64,000 nucleotides of DNA from Planctomycetia bacterium (GTDB lineage: Bacteria; Planctomycetota; Phycisphaerae; UBA1845; UTPLA1), in the NCBI GenBank assembly GCA_015200345.1, contig CP054187.1, positions 352,470 through 416,469 on the forward strand. The letters are read 5' to 3'. A program made the position numbers and the translations under genes. Numbering within the stretch: the stretch's first letter is position 1; every line of letters begins with the position of its first letter. Below are positions 25,026 to 33,684 of this stretch, piece by piece. Below the pieces are notes generated by a model. The model made no database searches. It was not told where the DNA came from and saw only the letters and a list, made by a program, of their open reading frames with translations.

Positions 25026-26048
25026 TCAAGGCGCGGCAGCCTTGCCCACTGATGAGGCGGGTTTGCGTTTGAGCAACTGCTTCACACGAAAGTCATCGAT
25101 CACCGCCCCATCGTGCGCCGCGACCCAGACCCCAGCCAGCATCGCGCCGCCTTCGAGCAAGCGATCCTCGATGAACTTCCGCCCCGGCTCTTTCCGGAGA
25201 TCCCCGGACTTTTCCAGCTTGTACAGCGGCTCGACCAGCGCGTGGGTTTGTCCTAAATAAACTGCAATATCCTTCCAGTAGTCCGTCGCGGAAACCGGCC
25301 GCGGCGCCTTGGCCCGGGGAAGTAGCGATTCGGTCGTGATTCCGTGCAGATCGATCACGCCGCCATCAATGAAAGCGTGGAACTGCTTGCTGGTCGTATA
25401 CCCATTGGGGTTCGGGCCGATCCAGCCGTTGTGATGATCCGTGAGATGAAGCGGTTGGGCGCCATCGCCGACAAAATGGCTTAACAGCCCCATGTGGAGC
25501 ACGACGTTGTCGCGTGCGAAGCGCATCTCCTCGTCGCTCACGTACTCGGCGTGTTTTTCGTACGTTTTCAGCGTCGTCCAGCTTGCGGCGATCTTCCATT
25601 GCAATTCGGCGATGGACCACGGAAGGAGACCTGGCGTACCTCTTGTGTAATCGTCGTCCTTCTCCGGTTTGGGAAACCGATCGGGATGATTGGCACGGAC
25701 CGTCGCAAGCAGATCGGTGTATTGCCGCCGAAATCGGGGCAACCTGTCCAGCGCCAGTCCATACGGCTCCAGCGCCTCCACGTCGAGATAATGGTCCGGC
25801 TTGTTGATGTGGTCGAGGTCCGGGTTGCGCTGTCCGCGCCAGCGATCCGGCTCCGCCGACAAATATGCCAATCGCGCACGGACTTCCGGAGTGCGCAGCC
25901 ACCCGGGCATCGAGGTCGGAAGCTTTTCGTGTGCGAGGACGGTGATCGTCGCGTGGCCGTTCTCATCCCATGCGGACGCAGAGGATATCACTGATGCCGG
26001 CAACAAAACGACCAGGCAGGACGCGATCTTCATTCGATAGCCATTCAT
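25026..26048 (-). CDS. Secreted S1/P1-type nuclease or zinc phospholipase C-like protein
   Basis: 340 residues from the ATG at 26048, with AAGGG eight bases upstream. The signal peptide ends SSASA, leaving Trp as the first mature residue (WDENGHATI). This is the hallmark of the phospholipase C / S1-P1 nuclease fold, in which the N-terminal Trp helps bind zinc. Further zinc ligands are suggested by DHINKPDHYLD and by HMGLLSHFVGDGAQPLHL, and by HNGW. The enzyme should act on nucleic acids or phospholipids outside the cytoplasmic membrane; the choice between the two cannot be made here. No neighbour helps. Confidence 0.82.
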   Translation of the reverse strand: MNGYRMKIASCLVVLLPASVISSASAWDENGHATITVLAHEKLPTSMPGWLRTPEVRARLAYLSAEPDRWRGQRNPDLDHINKPDHYLDVEALEPYGLALDRLPRFRRQYTDLLATVRANHPDRFPKPEKDDDYTRGTPGLLPWSIAELQWKIAASWTTLKTYEKHAEYVSDEEMRFARDNVVLHMGLLSHFVGDGAQPLHLTDHHNGWIGPNPNGYTTSKQFHAFIDGGVIDLHGITTESLLPRAKAPRPVSATDYWKDIAVYLGQTHALVEPLYKLEKSGDLRKEPGRKFIEDRLLEGGAMLAGVWVAAHDGAVIDDFRVKQLLKRKPASSVGKAAAP

Positions 26049-26109
26049 GGAGAACACCCTTCGCTGTCTGAAATGTGCGACAACCAGGCATTGTAGTTGG
26101 AACTCCAAG

Positions 26110-27084
26110 TCAGCGCAGCCGGGTGGACCCGGTCAGCGTCGAAACATCGCCGGCAAAGGTTCGACAGGCCGACTCGACCGCACTCGGCCAATCGTCCGCA
26201 CACGCTGCCCGATGTGCTACCTCTCGGTAGGCGAATATGACCGATCGCCCCGCCGCGATCAGAGCGCCACGACCGGACGTGTCGAAATACGGCGCAAAGT
26301 CGGCTGCCTGCCCGCCCTGCGCGCCGTAACCCGGCACGAGAAAAATCGACGCAGGCATCCGCGCACGAAGCCTCGCTGCATCATACTTGTCACGCGTTGC
26401 CACGACGGCGCCGATCGCGGAGTAACCGAGTTCCCCAAGCAATGCCGGCTCGCGGCTCCAGGCGTCAACCTGCGCCGCCACAGCTTCGTGAACCTTGCGG
26501 CCATCGGCGAGCGCGACATCCTGAATGGTCGCCGCGGAAGGATTGGACGTGCGCACCAATACGAAAACGCCTCGTCCATGTGCGCGGGCCGCATCGATGA
26601 AAGGCTTCACGCCGTCCAGCCCGAAGTATCCATTGACCGTCACGGCGTCCGCATGCACACTGAATGAAGGCGCTTCTGGAGCAAGCCGGATCGCCTCTGC
26701 GGACGCCCCCCACTCCCCCAAACAAGCACGGGCGTACATCTCCGCCGTGTGCCCGACATCGCCTCGCTTACAATCCGCGATCGTGATGAGACCGCATTGC
26801 CTGGCGTAGCCGATCAACTCATCAAAGAGCGCCACGCCTGCCGAATGGTAGCGTTCGAAATAGGCGCTATTGATCTTTACTGCCGGCACGATCGGCGCGA
26901 TGACCTCAATGATTCGACGTGAGAACGCCCGAATGCCGGCGAGAACCGCCTGCGCATCGCCCAACGCCGCGCCGCGCGTAAGCGGTTCGGGCAGCAACTC
27001 CCAGACCGGATCGAGCGCCACGACAGCCGGCGCGCGCCGGGCCTCTATCGCCGTGAGGAGCCGATCCGCAAACCCAACTGCCAT
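26110..27084 (-). CDS. pyrF: Orotidine 5'-phosphate decarboxylase, type 2
   Basis: 324 residues, the longer form (type 2) found in mycobacteria, planctomycetes and others, against about 230 for E. coli PyrF. The catalytic Lys-Asp motif is ADCKRGDVGHTA, followed by TVNGYFGLDGVKPFID and the C-terminal phosphate-binding FLVPGYGAQGG. The longest frame continues to 27285, but the ATG at 27084 (MAVGFADRL) gives the family start and lies eight bases after the preceding stop. It decarboxylates OMP to UMP in pyrimidine synthesis. Confidence 0.95.
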   Translation of the reverse strand: MAVGFADRLLTAIEARRAPAVVALDPVWELLPEPLTRGAALGDAQAVLAGIRAFSRRIIEVIAPIVPAVKINSAYFERYHSAGVALFDELIGYARQCGLITIADCKRGDVGHTAEMYARACLGEWGASAEAIRLAPEAPSFSVHADAVTVNGYFGLDGVKPFIDAARAHGRGVFVLVRTSNPSAATIQDVALADGRKVHEAVAAQVDAWSREPALLGELGYSAIGAVVATRDKYDAARLRARMPASIFLVPGYGAQGGQAADFAPYFDTSGRGALIAAGRSVIFAYREVAHRAACADDWPSAVESACRTFAGDVSTLTGSTRLR

Positions 27085-27092
27085 GGTTTGAA

Positions 27093-27455
27093 TCAGTCTT
27101 TCTTGATGGTGGTCGTGCGCGTGGATTCGCCGGCCGGACGACCCTGCGGGGTTTCGTCGATACCGGGAGCCGCGCCCTCCCACTCGCCGGTCTTCGCGTC
27201 GATCCACTCTTTCCGTGTGACGCGTCCGTCGTTGTCGAAGTAAATCACGACCGAAAGGTGCTTGTCCTCTCGCTCGTACTCCCATTGATCACCGCGATTG
27301 ATGTAGTCCTTGCCGAGCGTCAGTTCCACCTCGGTCTTGTCGGACGCGCCTTCGCGGATCGTGTCGTAGTTCTGACGTGTCAACTTGTCAGGCGCGCAAC
27401 CGAGAATCAGTGTTCCCGCGATCACGATCGCAAGCCCCATCATTGCCGGTTTCAT
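27093..27455 (-). CDS. SmpA/BamE-like small lipoprotein
   Basis: 120 residues. The lipoprotein signal ends LILGC (Cys20). The remainder (NYDTIREGASDKTEVELTLG, then WEYEREDKHLSVVIYFDNDGRVTRKEW) matches the SmpA/OmlA (BamE-like) fold of a helix pair packed on a small sheet. Two ATGs lie close together; AAGGAG is one base from the first and seven from the second, so the second (27455) is the real start. BamE stabilises the outer-membrane protein assembly complex, but many small lipoproteins share this fold, so the role here is open. pyrF follows after eight bases. Confidence 0.75.
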   Translation of the reverse strand: MKPAMMGLAIVIAGTLILGCAPDKLTRQNYDTIREGASDKTEVELTLGKDYINRGDQWEYEREDKHLSVVIYFDNDGRVTRKEWIDAKTGEWEGAAPGIDETPQGRPAGESTRTTTIKKD

Positions 27456-27528
27456 GGTCATGCTCCTTGCTGACGACTCATGGCATTCCGCTGTCAGGTT
27501 CAATGGCCTGATGCCGCGCGAGGCGGGC

Positions 27529-28098
27529 TCATCGGCCGCTGCCGGTCAATGCGTCGAGAATCTCCTCCCGGTGCACGGCGAACTCAAACGTGTACTCGTC
27601 GAACAACCGTTCGCTGCCGGGCGATTGGAACGTCGCCACGAGCACATACTTCTGTTGCGGCGCCAGGGGTTGACCTTCCCAACTCAACTGGAACTCATAC
27701 GTCGTCGTGACGCGTTCCCAGAATTGCTTCTGCTGATCGATGTTGACAACCGGCTGGGTCCAACTGCGGATCAGCGGACCCTTGTGCGTTCCGATCGCCG
27801 GGCGATAGGCGTACAACTCGAACATGAACGTGCCATAGGCTTTGACCGGATCGCCCGCGCCGTCCAGGGTGCGCAGCGACACGCCGATTCCATCGGGCAC
27901 GGCGTCGCTGTCGAAACTGCGAGGCTTGGTGAATGGAAGTATTTTCAAACTGCGCGGGCTGTAGTACTGAATCAACTCGTCCCCGGACGGACCGTCTGCG
28001 GATTCGCCGATCGCGCCACGATGACACGCCGGCGACATCAGGCCTGCCAGCAACAGAAACATTCCCAGACGCCGCACCGATCCATGTCGCGTTTGCAT
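27529..28098 (-). CDS. Putative lipoprotein, unknown function
   Basis: 189 residues from the ATG at 28098, with GGGATGG close upstream. The N-terminal signal MQTRHGSVRRLGMFLLLAGL ends in MSPAC, an imperfect lipobox. The mature region carries SPRSLKILPFTKPRSFD, GDPVKAYGTFMFELYAYRP and FWERVTTTYEFQLSW, which suggest a beta-sandwich domain. I associate this pattern with conserved planctomycete lipoproteins but know no function. It is the first gene after a clear -10 element (28142-28147) and precedes the BamE-like gene on the same strand. Confidence 0.75.
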   Translation of the reverse strand: MQTRHGSVRRLGMFLLLAGLMSPACHRGAIGESADGPSGDELIQYYSPRSLKILPFTKPRSFDSDAVPDGIGVSLRTLDGAGDPVKAYGTFMFELYAYRPAIGTHKGPLIRSWTQPVVNIDQQKQFWERVTTTYEFQLSWEGQPLAPQQKYVLVATFQSPGSERLFDEYTFEFAVHREEILDALTGSGR

Positions 28099-28141
28099 GA
28101 AGACCATCCCTGATGACCGGGCAACCGCCCCGTCCAGCGCG

Positions 28142-28169
28142 ATTATACCCATCCAATCGAGCCTGCAAA
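28142..28169 (-). promoter_or_regulatory. Candidate sigma-70 promoter of the 189-residue lipoprotein gene
   Basis: On the minus strand, TTTGCA (28169-28164) and a perfect TATAAT (28147-28142) are spaced by 16 bases, about 43 bases before the ATG at 28098. Confidence 0.55.
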
Positions 28170-28202
28170 GCAGGGCCATTCTTCCAGCCGGGACGAAACA
28201 AT

Positions 28203-29969
28203 CTACCCACCGCCCTGTTGCTTCAATCGCTCCAGGGCCGCGACGGCCTTCTCGAAACCGGGCTTGAGTTCGAGCACGCGCCGGTAAGCCGCTTCGGCCT
28301 CACGCGGTCGATTGAGCATCAGAAACGTGTTGGCCAGATTGAAGTGCGCCTGATAGGCCTTGGGGTCGCATCGCAAAGCCCGCACGTAGCTCTGCATCGC
28401 GTCTTCGTAGCGTTTCATGTCGAAGAAGCACACGCCGAGATTGTAGTGAAGCGTATACTGCCAAGGGGCCAGGTCAATCGCCTTTTGATAAGCGGCCACT
28501 GATTCCTGATGCCGCTTGGCCTTGTAATAAGCTCGCCCGAGGTTCTCCAGATAGCGCCAGCTCTTGGGTTCCAGCTCGACGGCTCGCTCATAAAGCGGCA
28601 CGGCCTCCGCGTATTGTTCGCGTGTGAGGTACTCCGTCGCCAGCGCGGAGAGCGCCCGCGCGTTGTCGGGCCGCTGCTGAACGGTAATGGACCAGAGGTG
28701 CAGCGCATCGTGGTAGTCGGCATTTCGAGCGTGCGTGCGCGATGCAAGCGCGGCGACGGCAAGCAAGCACACCGCGACACCGATCGGGCGTCGCGCCGCG
28801 GAGGGCAATCGCGAGAGGAGCCAAAAAGCCGTGAGGACGATTCCGAGGATGACCGCCGCCAACGGAACGTACATCCGATGCTCAAAGCAGAGGTCGTTAA
28901 TCGGTACGAAGCTGGAGGTCGGCGCGAGGATGATGAGAAAGGACGCGGGCAACAGGGACCACGCCCTGCGACGACACACGCCCCATGCGGTGAGCAATCC
29001 CGCAGCCGTCAGAACGAAGAACGGAAACCCATACTGTGATAATGAAGTCGCCACAGGCCAGGCATAATCCAGCACGAGCGTTCGAGGCCATAATGCTAAA
29101 CCCAAGTAATGCAGGATTACTCCCGGCTGGGTCCGGAAATAGCCAATCGAGGATATTTCGTTCAAGCCGAAACCCACGGATTCGGAGCGCGGGCCGCCAG
29201 CCATGAGCGCCGCCAGAATGAACCAGCCGGCCGTCAGCCCCAGATAGAGGCTCCATCGCTTCAGCAGGGCGAAACGATACGAGCGCGCGAACAACAGCGC
29301 GTCAATAAGAAGCACCGTAACCGGCGCAGAGGCCATGACTTCCTTCGAGCCCATTCCCAACGCGCAGGCCAACACCGCGGCAACCGTCCAGACGGAAAAC
29401 CGGCCGTGCTGCATCGCGCGGATCGAGCAATAGAGCGTAACCAGATAAAACAGACCGACGAGCGATTCGCTTCGCTGGATGATGTAGGTGACCGCCTGTG
29501 TTTGCAGCGGATGCACAACCCATAGTCCGGCCGTCGCGAGCGCCAGCGCCCCTGCATGGAGGGCAAATCGATCCCGCAGGGCCGGCGATTGCATCGCACG
29601 ATGCACAACGCCGAACAGCGCCAGGGCAGCGAGCAGGTGGATTGCAAGATTCACCATGTGGTATCCGCGGACGTCTAGCTCAAACAAGGCGTAGGTCAGT
29701 GCAAAGGTAGCCGCTGTGATCGGCCGGCCGGCCAACGACGATTGCGGCGGCGCCGCGAAAGCCGTTCGCAACGATCGTATATAGCTATTTTGCTGAATAG
29801 CGTGAAAATCGTCGTAGATGAAGACGCCCTGAAAGCTGTTGGAATACGCTAATGCGCCGATCAAACCAATCGCAAGCGGCGCGGCGATGCGCTGCCAAGT
29901 CGGCATGACGGAGGGTTCGGCCGGGGCCGCGGGCGATGAAGAGGCGGATGCACGGCGGGACCGGGGCAT
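28203..29969 (-). CDS. TMTC/PMT-like polytopic membrane protein with C-terminal TPR repeats
   Basis: 588 residues from the ATG at 29969, four bases after the purF stop. The N-terminal 410 residues hold about ten membrane helices. The first periplasmic loop has the acidic pair FIYDDFHAIQQNSYI, matching the DD/DE motif of TMTC-type O-mannosyltransferases and related GT-C proteins. The C-terminal 170 residues hold four to five TPR units (for example YTLHYNLGVCFFDMKRYEDA). Eukaryotic TMTC proteins O-mannosylate secreted proteins; the bacterial role is unknown. A second protein of the same design lies at 47518-49665. The C-terminal TPRs should face the periplasm and may select substrates. Confidence 0.82.
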   Translation of the reverse strand: MPRSRRASASSSPAAPAEPSVMPTWQRIAAPLAIGLIGALAYSNSFQGVFIYDDFHAIQQNSYIRSLRTAFAAPPQSSLAGRPITAATFALTYALFELDVRGYHMVNLAIHLLAALALFGVVHRAMQSPALRDRFALHAGALALATAGLWVVHPLQTQAVTYIIQRSESLVGLFYLVTLYCSIRAMQHGRFSVWTVAAVLACALGMGSKEVMASAPVTVLLIDALLFARSYRFALLKRWSLYLGLTAGWFILAALMAGGPRSESVGFGLNEISSIGYFRTQPGVILHYLGLALWPRTLVLDYAWPVATSLSQYGFPFFVLTAAGLLTAWGVCRRRAWSLLPASFLIILAPTSSFVPINDLCFEHRMYVPLAAVILGIVLTAFWLLSRLPSAARRPIGVAVCLLAVAALASRTHARNADYHDALHLWSITVQQRPDNARALSALATEYLTREQYAEAVPLYERAVELEPKSWRYLENLGRAYYKAKRHQESVAAYQKAIDLAPWQYTLHYNLGVCFFDMKRYEDAMQSYVRALRCDPKAYQAHFNLANTFLMLNRPREAEAAYRRVLELKPGFEKAVAALERLKQQGGG

Positions 29970-29973
29970 CGCG

Positions 29974-31386
29974 TCACACCATGCTGGAGTGTTTCTCGAA
30001 TCGAAGTTTGCCGACCGGCTGGTCGACCGGCATCGGGTAGCGGCCGCTGAAACAAGCGGTGCAGTAGTGGCCCGGGGCGTGCTTCGCACAAGACAACATG
30101 CCGTCCAGTGATAGATAGGAAAGTGAATCCACTTCGAGGTACTGGCGAATCTGCTCGATCTCGCGATCCGTAGCGATCAATTCTCGCTGATCAGGGAAGT
30201 CGATGCCGTAATAGCACGGATGGCGAATCGGCGGGCTGGCGACGCGCAGGTGAATCGCCTTGGCCCCGGCCCGGCGAAGCGCTCCCATTTTGCCGCGCGT
30301 CGTCGTGCCGCGCACCACGGAGTCTTCAACCACGACGAGCCGTTTATCGCGGACGGCTTCGCGGATCACGTTCAGCTTCATACGAACCGCGAGATCGCGC
30401 ATCGGCTGCGTCGGCATGATGAAGCTGCGGCCGGAGTAGTGGCTGGTCGTGAAGCCGCGACCGCGGCTGATACCGCTTTCATCGCTGTAACCGATGGCCG
30501 CGCAGCGGGCGCAATTGGGCACGGGGATCACCAAGTCGGCATCGGCCGGCGCCTCGCGTGCCAGTTGCCGCCCAAGCGCGACGCGATACGCATGAACATT
30601 CTGCCCGAAGATATCGCTGGACGGGTCGGCGAAATAGACGTACTCGAAGATGCAATGGGCCGGGCGAATCGCTCCCGTGTCGACGAAGAAGCGACTTGTG
30701 AGTCCGGCGTCATTCAGCGTGACGATCTCTCCCGGCGCGACGTCGCGGACGTACTCGGCGTCGACCATGTCCAGCGCGCACGTTTCGCTTGCGATCACCC
30801 AGGCCCCGTCGGGCAGCCGGCCGATGCACATCGGGCGCACGCCGAAAGGATCGCGCGCCGCCTCAATCCGATCTGCAAAGATGAAGAGCAGGCAATACGC
30901 GCCGTTCAACTGCCGCAGCACGCTGGCCAGCGGGTCGTCCGCGTGCGCGTGCGCCGGGTCGGCAAGCATGTGAAGAATGACCTCGGTGTCGCTCGTGGTC
31001 TGAAAGATGGCGCCCTGGCCTTCGTATTGCCGTCGCAGCGCTGCGGCGTTGATGAGATTGCCATTGTGTGCCACGGCGACCTGGCCGGAGGCACACGTCA
31101 CCAGCAGCGGCTGGCAGTTCGCGTCGTTGCAGGAGCCGGTCGTCGAATAGCGGACATGGCCGACGGCGGCGTCTCCGCGAAGTCGCGCAATAGCCGCCTC
31201 ATCAAAAACGCGCGTAACAAGCCCCTGCCCGGCGTGCCGGTCGATTCGTCCCTCGCGCAGCGAACAAATCCCCGCCGCTTCCTGGCCGCGATGTTGTTGA
31301 GCGTAAATCCCGAGGTAGGTGAGCGCTGCGGCATCGGGATGGCCCCAGACCGCGAAGAGGCCGCAGTGATGCCGAATCTCGGGCAT
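29974..31386 (-). CDS. purF: Amidophosphoribosyltransferase
   Basis: 470 residues from the ATG at 31386, giving MPEIRHHCGLFAVWG; the nucleophile Cys8 is exposed after removal of a short propeptide, as in B. subtilis PurF. The glutaminase motifs (HVRYSTTGSC, NGNL) and the PRPP-binding loop VVVEDSVVRGTTT are intact. Cys residues in AHCIFEYVYFA, PCYYGIDFP and CTACF fit a [4Fe-4S] cluster of the B. subtilis type. The enzyme makes phosphoribosylamine in purine synthesis. The frame is open to 31533, but that stretch covers a strong hairpin (31454-31498) and is unlike the family. GACAAT lies five bases before the ATG, with no ribosome site. Confidence 0.94.
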   Translation of the reverse strand: MPEIRHHCGLFAVWGHPDAAALTYLGIYAQQHRGQEAAGICSLREGRIDRHAGQGLVTRVFDEAAIARLRGDAAVGHVRYSTTGSCNDANCQPLLVTCASGQVAVAHNGNLINAAALRRQYEGQGAIFQTTSDTEVILHMLADPAHAHADDPLASVLRQLNGAYCLLFIFADRIEAARDPFGVRPMCIGRLPDGAWVIASETCALDMVDAEYVRDVAPGEIVTLNDAGLTSRFFVDTGAIRPAHCIFEYVYFADPSSDIFGQNVHAYRVALGRQLAREAPADADLVIPVPNCARCAAIGYSDESGISRGRGFTTSHYSGRSFIMPTQPMRDLAVRMKLNVIREAVRDKRLVVVEDSVVRGTTTRGKMGALRRAGAKAIHLRVASPPIRHPCYYGIDFPDQRELIATDREIEQIRQYLEVDSLSYLSLDGMLSCAKHAPGHYCTACFSGRYPMPVDQPVGKLRFEKHSSMV

Positions 31387-31453
31387 CGAGGATTGTCGGG
31401 ACGTGGCCCGCGGATCGGATAGGATCGGCAACGGCTGTCGCGGCACCGCTTGC

Positions 31454-31498
31454 TCCATGCACGAGACCGGCGGCATTCGCCGCCGGCCCGTGCATGGA
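31454..31498. promoter_or_regulatory. Large hairpin upstream of purF
   Basis: A perfect outer stem of 10 bp (TCCATGCACG/CGTGCATGGA) and a perfect inner stem of 8 bp (CCGGCGGC/GCCGCCGG) with loop ATTC are separated by a 3/2 internal loop. It lies 70 bases after the stop of the Tyr-rich lipoprotein and about 70 bases before purF, both on the minus strand. There is no T-run on either side. It may be a U-less terminator, an RNA regulatory element in the purF leader, or a protein-binding palindrome. Confidence 0.7.
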
Positions 31499-31567
31499 AG
31501 AATAATCGATTGGATGCGCCTGGTCAAAATCAACCGGGCCTTGTTGCAATTGAGCGTGAACAGCCGG

Positions 31568-31888
31568 TCACGGTTTCTTCAAACCAGCCGCAGTAGAGCC
31601 GTTCTTCTTCTTCCAGCCGTCGTCGTACCAGCCGTACCCGTCTTCGTAGTAGTACCCGTCCTCGTAGTACCCGCTGTCGTAGTAACCTTCGTCATAATAG
31701 ACTTCTTCGTCGCTCCAGAAGTCCCAGCCGCCGAAGTCATACCCGCCAAAATCGAGGAACCCCAGGCCGACCGAGACATCGGTATAATTCCCGCCTCGAT
31801 ATCCCCGGCGGCAGCCCGAAGCCGGCCACACAACCGCCAACAGCGCCAACGTCAGTACGACCTTTGTTACCCACTTGCGAGCGTTCAT
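31568..31888 (-). CDS. Small lipoprotein with Tyr/Asp/Gly-rich repeats
   Basis: 106 residues from the ATG at 31888, with AAGGGAG six bases upstream; the longer open frame has no start context. A lipoprotein signal ends WPASGC (Cys26). The mature part is strongly biased: RGYRGGNYTD, then FGGYDFGGWDFWSDEE, then short repeats such as YYDEGYYDSGYYEDGYYYED, ending in a Lys-rich tail. It is probably surface-exposed and unstructured. The underlying DNA has GTAGTA/CGTAGTA-type short repeats (about 31620-31700). No function can be assigned. The downstream neighbour is purF after the large hairpin. Confidence 0.78.
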   Translation of the reverse strand: MNARKWVTKVVLTLALLAVVWPASGCRRGYRGGNYTDVSVGLGFLDFGGYDFGGWDFWSDEEVYYDEGYYDSGYYEDGYYYEDGYGWYDDGWKKKNGSTAAGLKKP

Positions 31889-32247
31889 GGTTGACTCCCT
31901 TCTCTCTTCCCAGGCTTGGCCTCGTCGCGCGCAGGTCAGCCCGGTCGCCGTGGCCGGCGGATGGTTTTTTCCTCCCAGCCTGCGGCCGGGATTTTTTCGG
32001 GTTCGGATTGAAGTTCGATCAGGAGTCTGCCTGGGGCAATCGGCCCCAGCATCCTGCTCGAACGATGCATTAGACACTGGCCGGTTCGCGGCGTTAGTTT
32101 TGCAATACCCGTCCGACAATATTCGCGAACCGCGGCTCAATCCCTTTCTTGAGTACAAGCATGCGCCAGCCCCCGGTCGGCCCGCACGCGGTTATAATGA
32201 ACGATGCGACAAGCATTTAGGAAGCGAAGACCACGGAAGCCCAACCC
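31889..32247. other. Divergent intergenic region with poly-T tracts and an inverted repeat
   Basis: 359 bases between the minus-strand Tyr-rich lipoprotein and the plus-strand FHA gene, without a convincing gene. Two T6 tracts (about 31964-31972 and 31990-31998) each follow GC-rich sequence on the plus strand, but no plus-strand gene precedes them, so a terminator role is unlikely. A 9-bp inverted repeat, CGGTTCGCG (32082-32090) and CGCGAACCG (32124-32132), could be an operator or a cruciform. A -10 element for the FHA gene is at 32193-32198. Confidence 0.55.
32193..32198 (+). promoter_or_regulatory. Consensus -10 element upstream of the FHA gene
   Basis: A perfect TATAAT in the context GGTTATAATGA, 50 bases before the ATG at 32248. 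The same GGTTATAAT core occurs before moaA. No -35 hexamer of the sigma-70 type is present at 15-19 bases. Confidence 0.45.
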
Positions 32248-33639
32248 ATGTTCGGCCGCCTTGCTAATGATCGAATTCGCAGTGCGACGCAGGCTCTCGA
32301 TGAAGGTCGGCTGGACGATGCGGTTCGACTGCTTTCCAGACACAAAGGCCGTCCGCCTGCCGAAGCCGAATCTTTGCTCGCTCGACTTGCGGAAGCCCTG
32401 ATGACCCGCGGCCAGGAGCACCTGCTCTCGCGTCGATTCACGGAGGCCATATCGGATTTCGATCATGCAGCGTCGTGCGGCGTCGACGAAGCACGAGTCG
32501 AACCGTGGCGCGCACGCGCCCGGTCGGCCATGAAAGAGGCCCATGCAGCCGATGAACAGGCTCGAGTCGCTGCAGCCGAAGCGCTGGCAACCGAATTGTT
32601 GCCCAAGGCGCTGGAAGCGTTTCTCAACGGCCGCCTGGCGCAGGCCCGGTCGCTCGTTCAACAAGTTGCCGGGGCTGCTCACATGAACGCAGAACGATCT
32701 ACGCTCGAATCCGCCTTGCATTTGGCGCAGCAGGCAAGTCAGGCATTGCATAACGACCGGTTCGCCGAAGCGCGTGTGCTGGTCGGCCGGATCACGCAGC
32801 TGGGGCTTGCCGCCGACTGGCTCACAGATTGTCAGGCACGCCTCGATTCGTTGCAGGAATGCCGACAGTCCTTGCTAAGCGGCCCGCTTGGCCTGATCTC
32901 TGACGGGCGGATGCCGGCGGGAATCACCATGACGCCCGACGACGCGCCGCGCCACCCCATGCACGCGACAGCGGCCGCGCCGGGCGCGGCGCCCCCCGTG
33001 CATCCCGCAGCGAATAGCCTTCTGATCGAATCACCGGGCAACGGCCTGCCACGCCGGCTCGTGCTGCGCATCGATGGGGTGGGTACGTTTCTGTTGCTTC
33101 GAGGCGACCGCGTAACCATCGGCCGCGCCGGGCCGGGGGCCACGGCGGATCTTGAGTTGTTTGCCGATTTGTCCGAACGGCAGGCGCAGATCATTCGCTC
33201 GGGCGAAGATTATTTCATTGCCGGCGTTCACGGAGTGGAATTGGCCGGTCGAAAGGTCGAACACGCATTGCTGCAACACGATGACCGTATCCGACTGGGT
33301 TCGCGGGTGAAGTTGCGCTACCTGCGCCCCAGCTCCAAGAGCGTTACCAGCTTGCTCGACCTGGGAGAAGGCATTCGCACAACGTGCGAGTCTCGCCGCG
33401 TCGTGCTCTGGGGCGGGCCTCTGATCATGGCGCCCTCGCGCGATGCGCACGTTGTGCTCCCCGGTGGCACGGGCGGCGTGGTTCTGCTGGAGCGGGATGG
33501 GCAGATCCTTGCGAAGCCGATGTCCGGCCATGAAACACCGCGAACGATTGCCCTCGGATCACCGTTAGTCATCGGAGACCTTCGGTTGAGCATGGCCGCG
33601 TTGGATCGCTCGGTTTCGCCGGGACGAGTGGTGGGTTGA
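32248..33639 (+). CDS. FHA-domain protein with N-terminal helical repeats
   Basis: 463 residues. Residues 1-210 are helical, TPR-like, and rich in Ala/Leu/Arg. A Pro/Ala-rich linker (225-258) leads to an FHA domain at about 270-360: the strand RVTIGRAGPGATADLEL holds the phosphothreonine-binding Arg (293), followed by LSERQAQI and a conserved-looking turn GVHGVELAG. The usual His of SxRH is Gln here. A second, degenerate FHA-like segment may follow at about 375-455 (VVLWGGPLIMAPSRDAHVVL). FHA domains read threonine phosphorylation. The gene is 45 bases upstream of a Ser/Thr kinase on the same strand, which strongly suggests they work together. Confidence 0.8.
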   Translation: MFGRLANDRIRSATQALDEGRLDDAVRLLSRHKGRPPAEAESLLARLAEALMTRGQEHLLSRRFTEAISDFDHAASCGVDEARVEPWRARARSAMKEAHAADEQARVAAAEALATELLPKALEAFLNGRLAQARSLVQQVAGAAHMNAERSTLESALHLAQQASQALHNDRFAEARVLVGRITQLGLAADWLTDCQARLDSLQECRQSLLSGPLGLISDGRMPAGITMTPDDAPRHPMHATAAAPGAAPPVHPAANSLLIESPGNGLPRRLVLRIDGVGTFLLLRGDRVTIGRAGPGATADLELFADLSERQAQIIRSGEDYFIAGVHGVELAGRKVEHALLQHDDRIRLGSRVKLRYLRPSSKSVTSLLDLGEGIRTTCESRRVVLWGGPLIMAPSRDAHVVLPGGTGGVVLLERDGQILAKPMSGHETPRTIALGSPLVIGDLRLSMAALDRSVSPGRVVG

Positions 33640-33684
33640 GACACGGTTGCTGCGACACGCGCCGCCCGTGAAGGATCGCACGTC

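Noticed and set aside
31403..31894. Plus-strand frame with VVVPAVPVFVVVPVLVVPAVVV-like hydrophobic repeats
   Set aside because: Antisense of the Tyr/Asp repeats of the minus-strand lipoprotein; no ribosome site, and it crosses the hairpin.
31960..32000. T6 tracts after GC-rich sequence taken as plus-strand terminators
   Set aside because: No plus-strand gene lies upstream for many kilobases, and the stems are poor.
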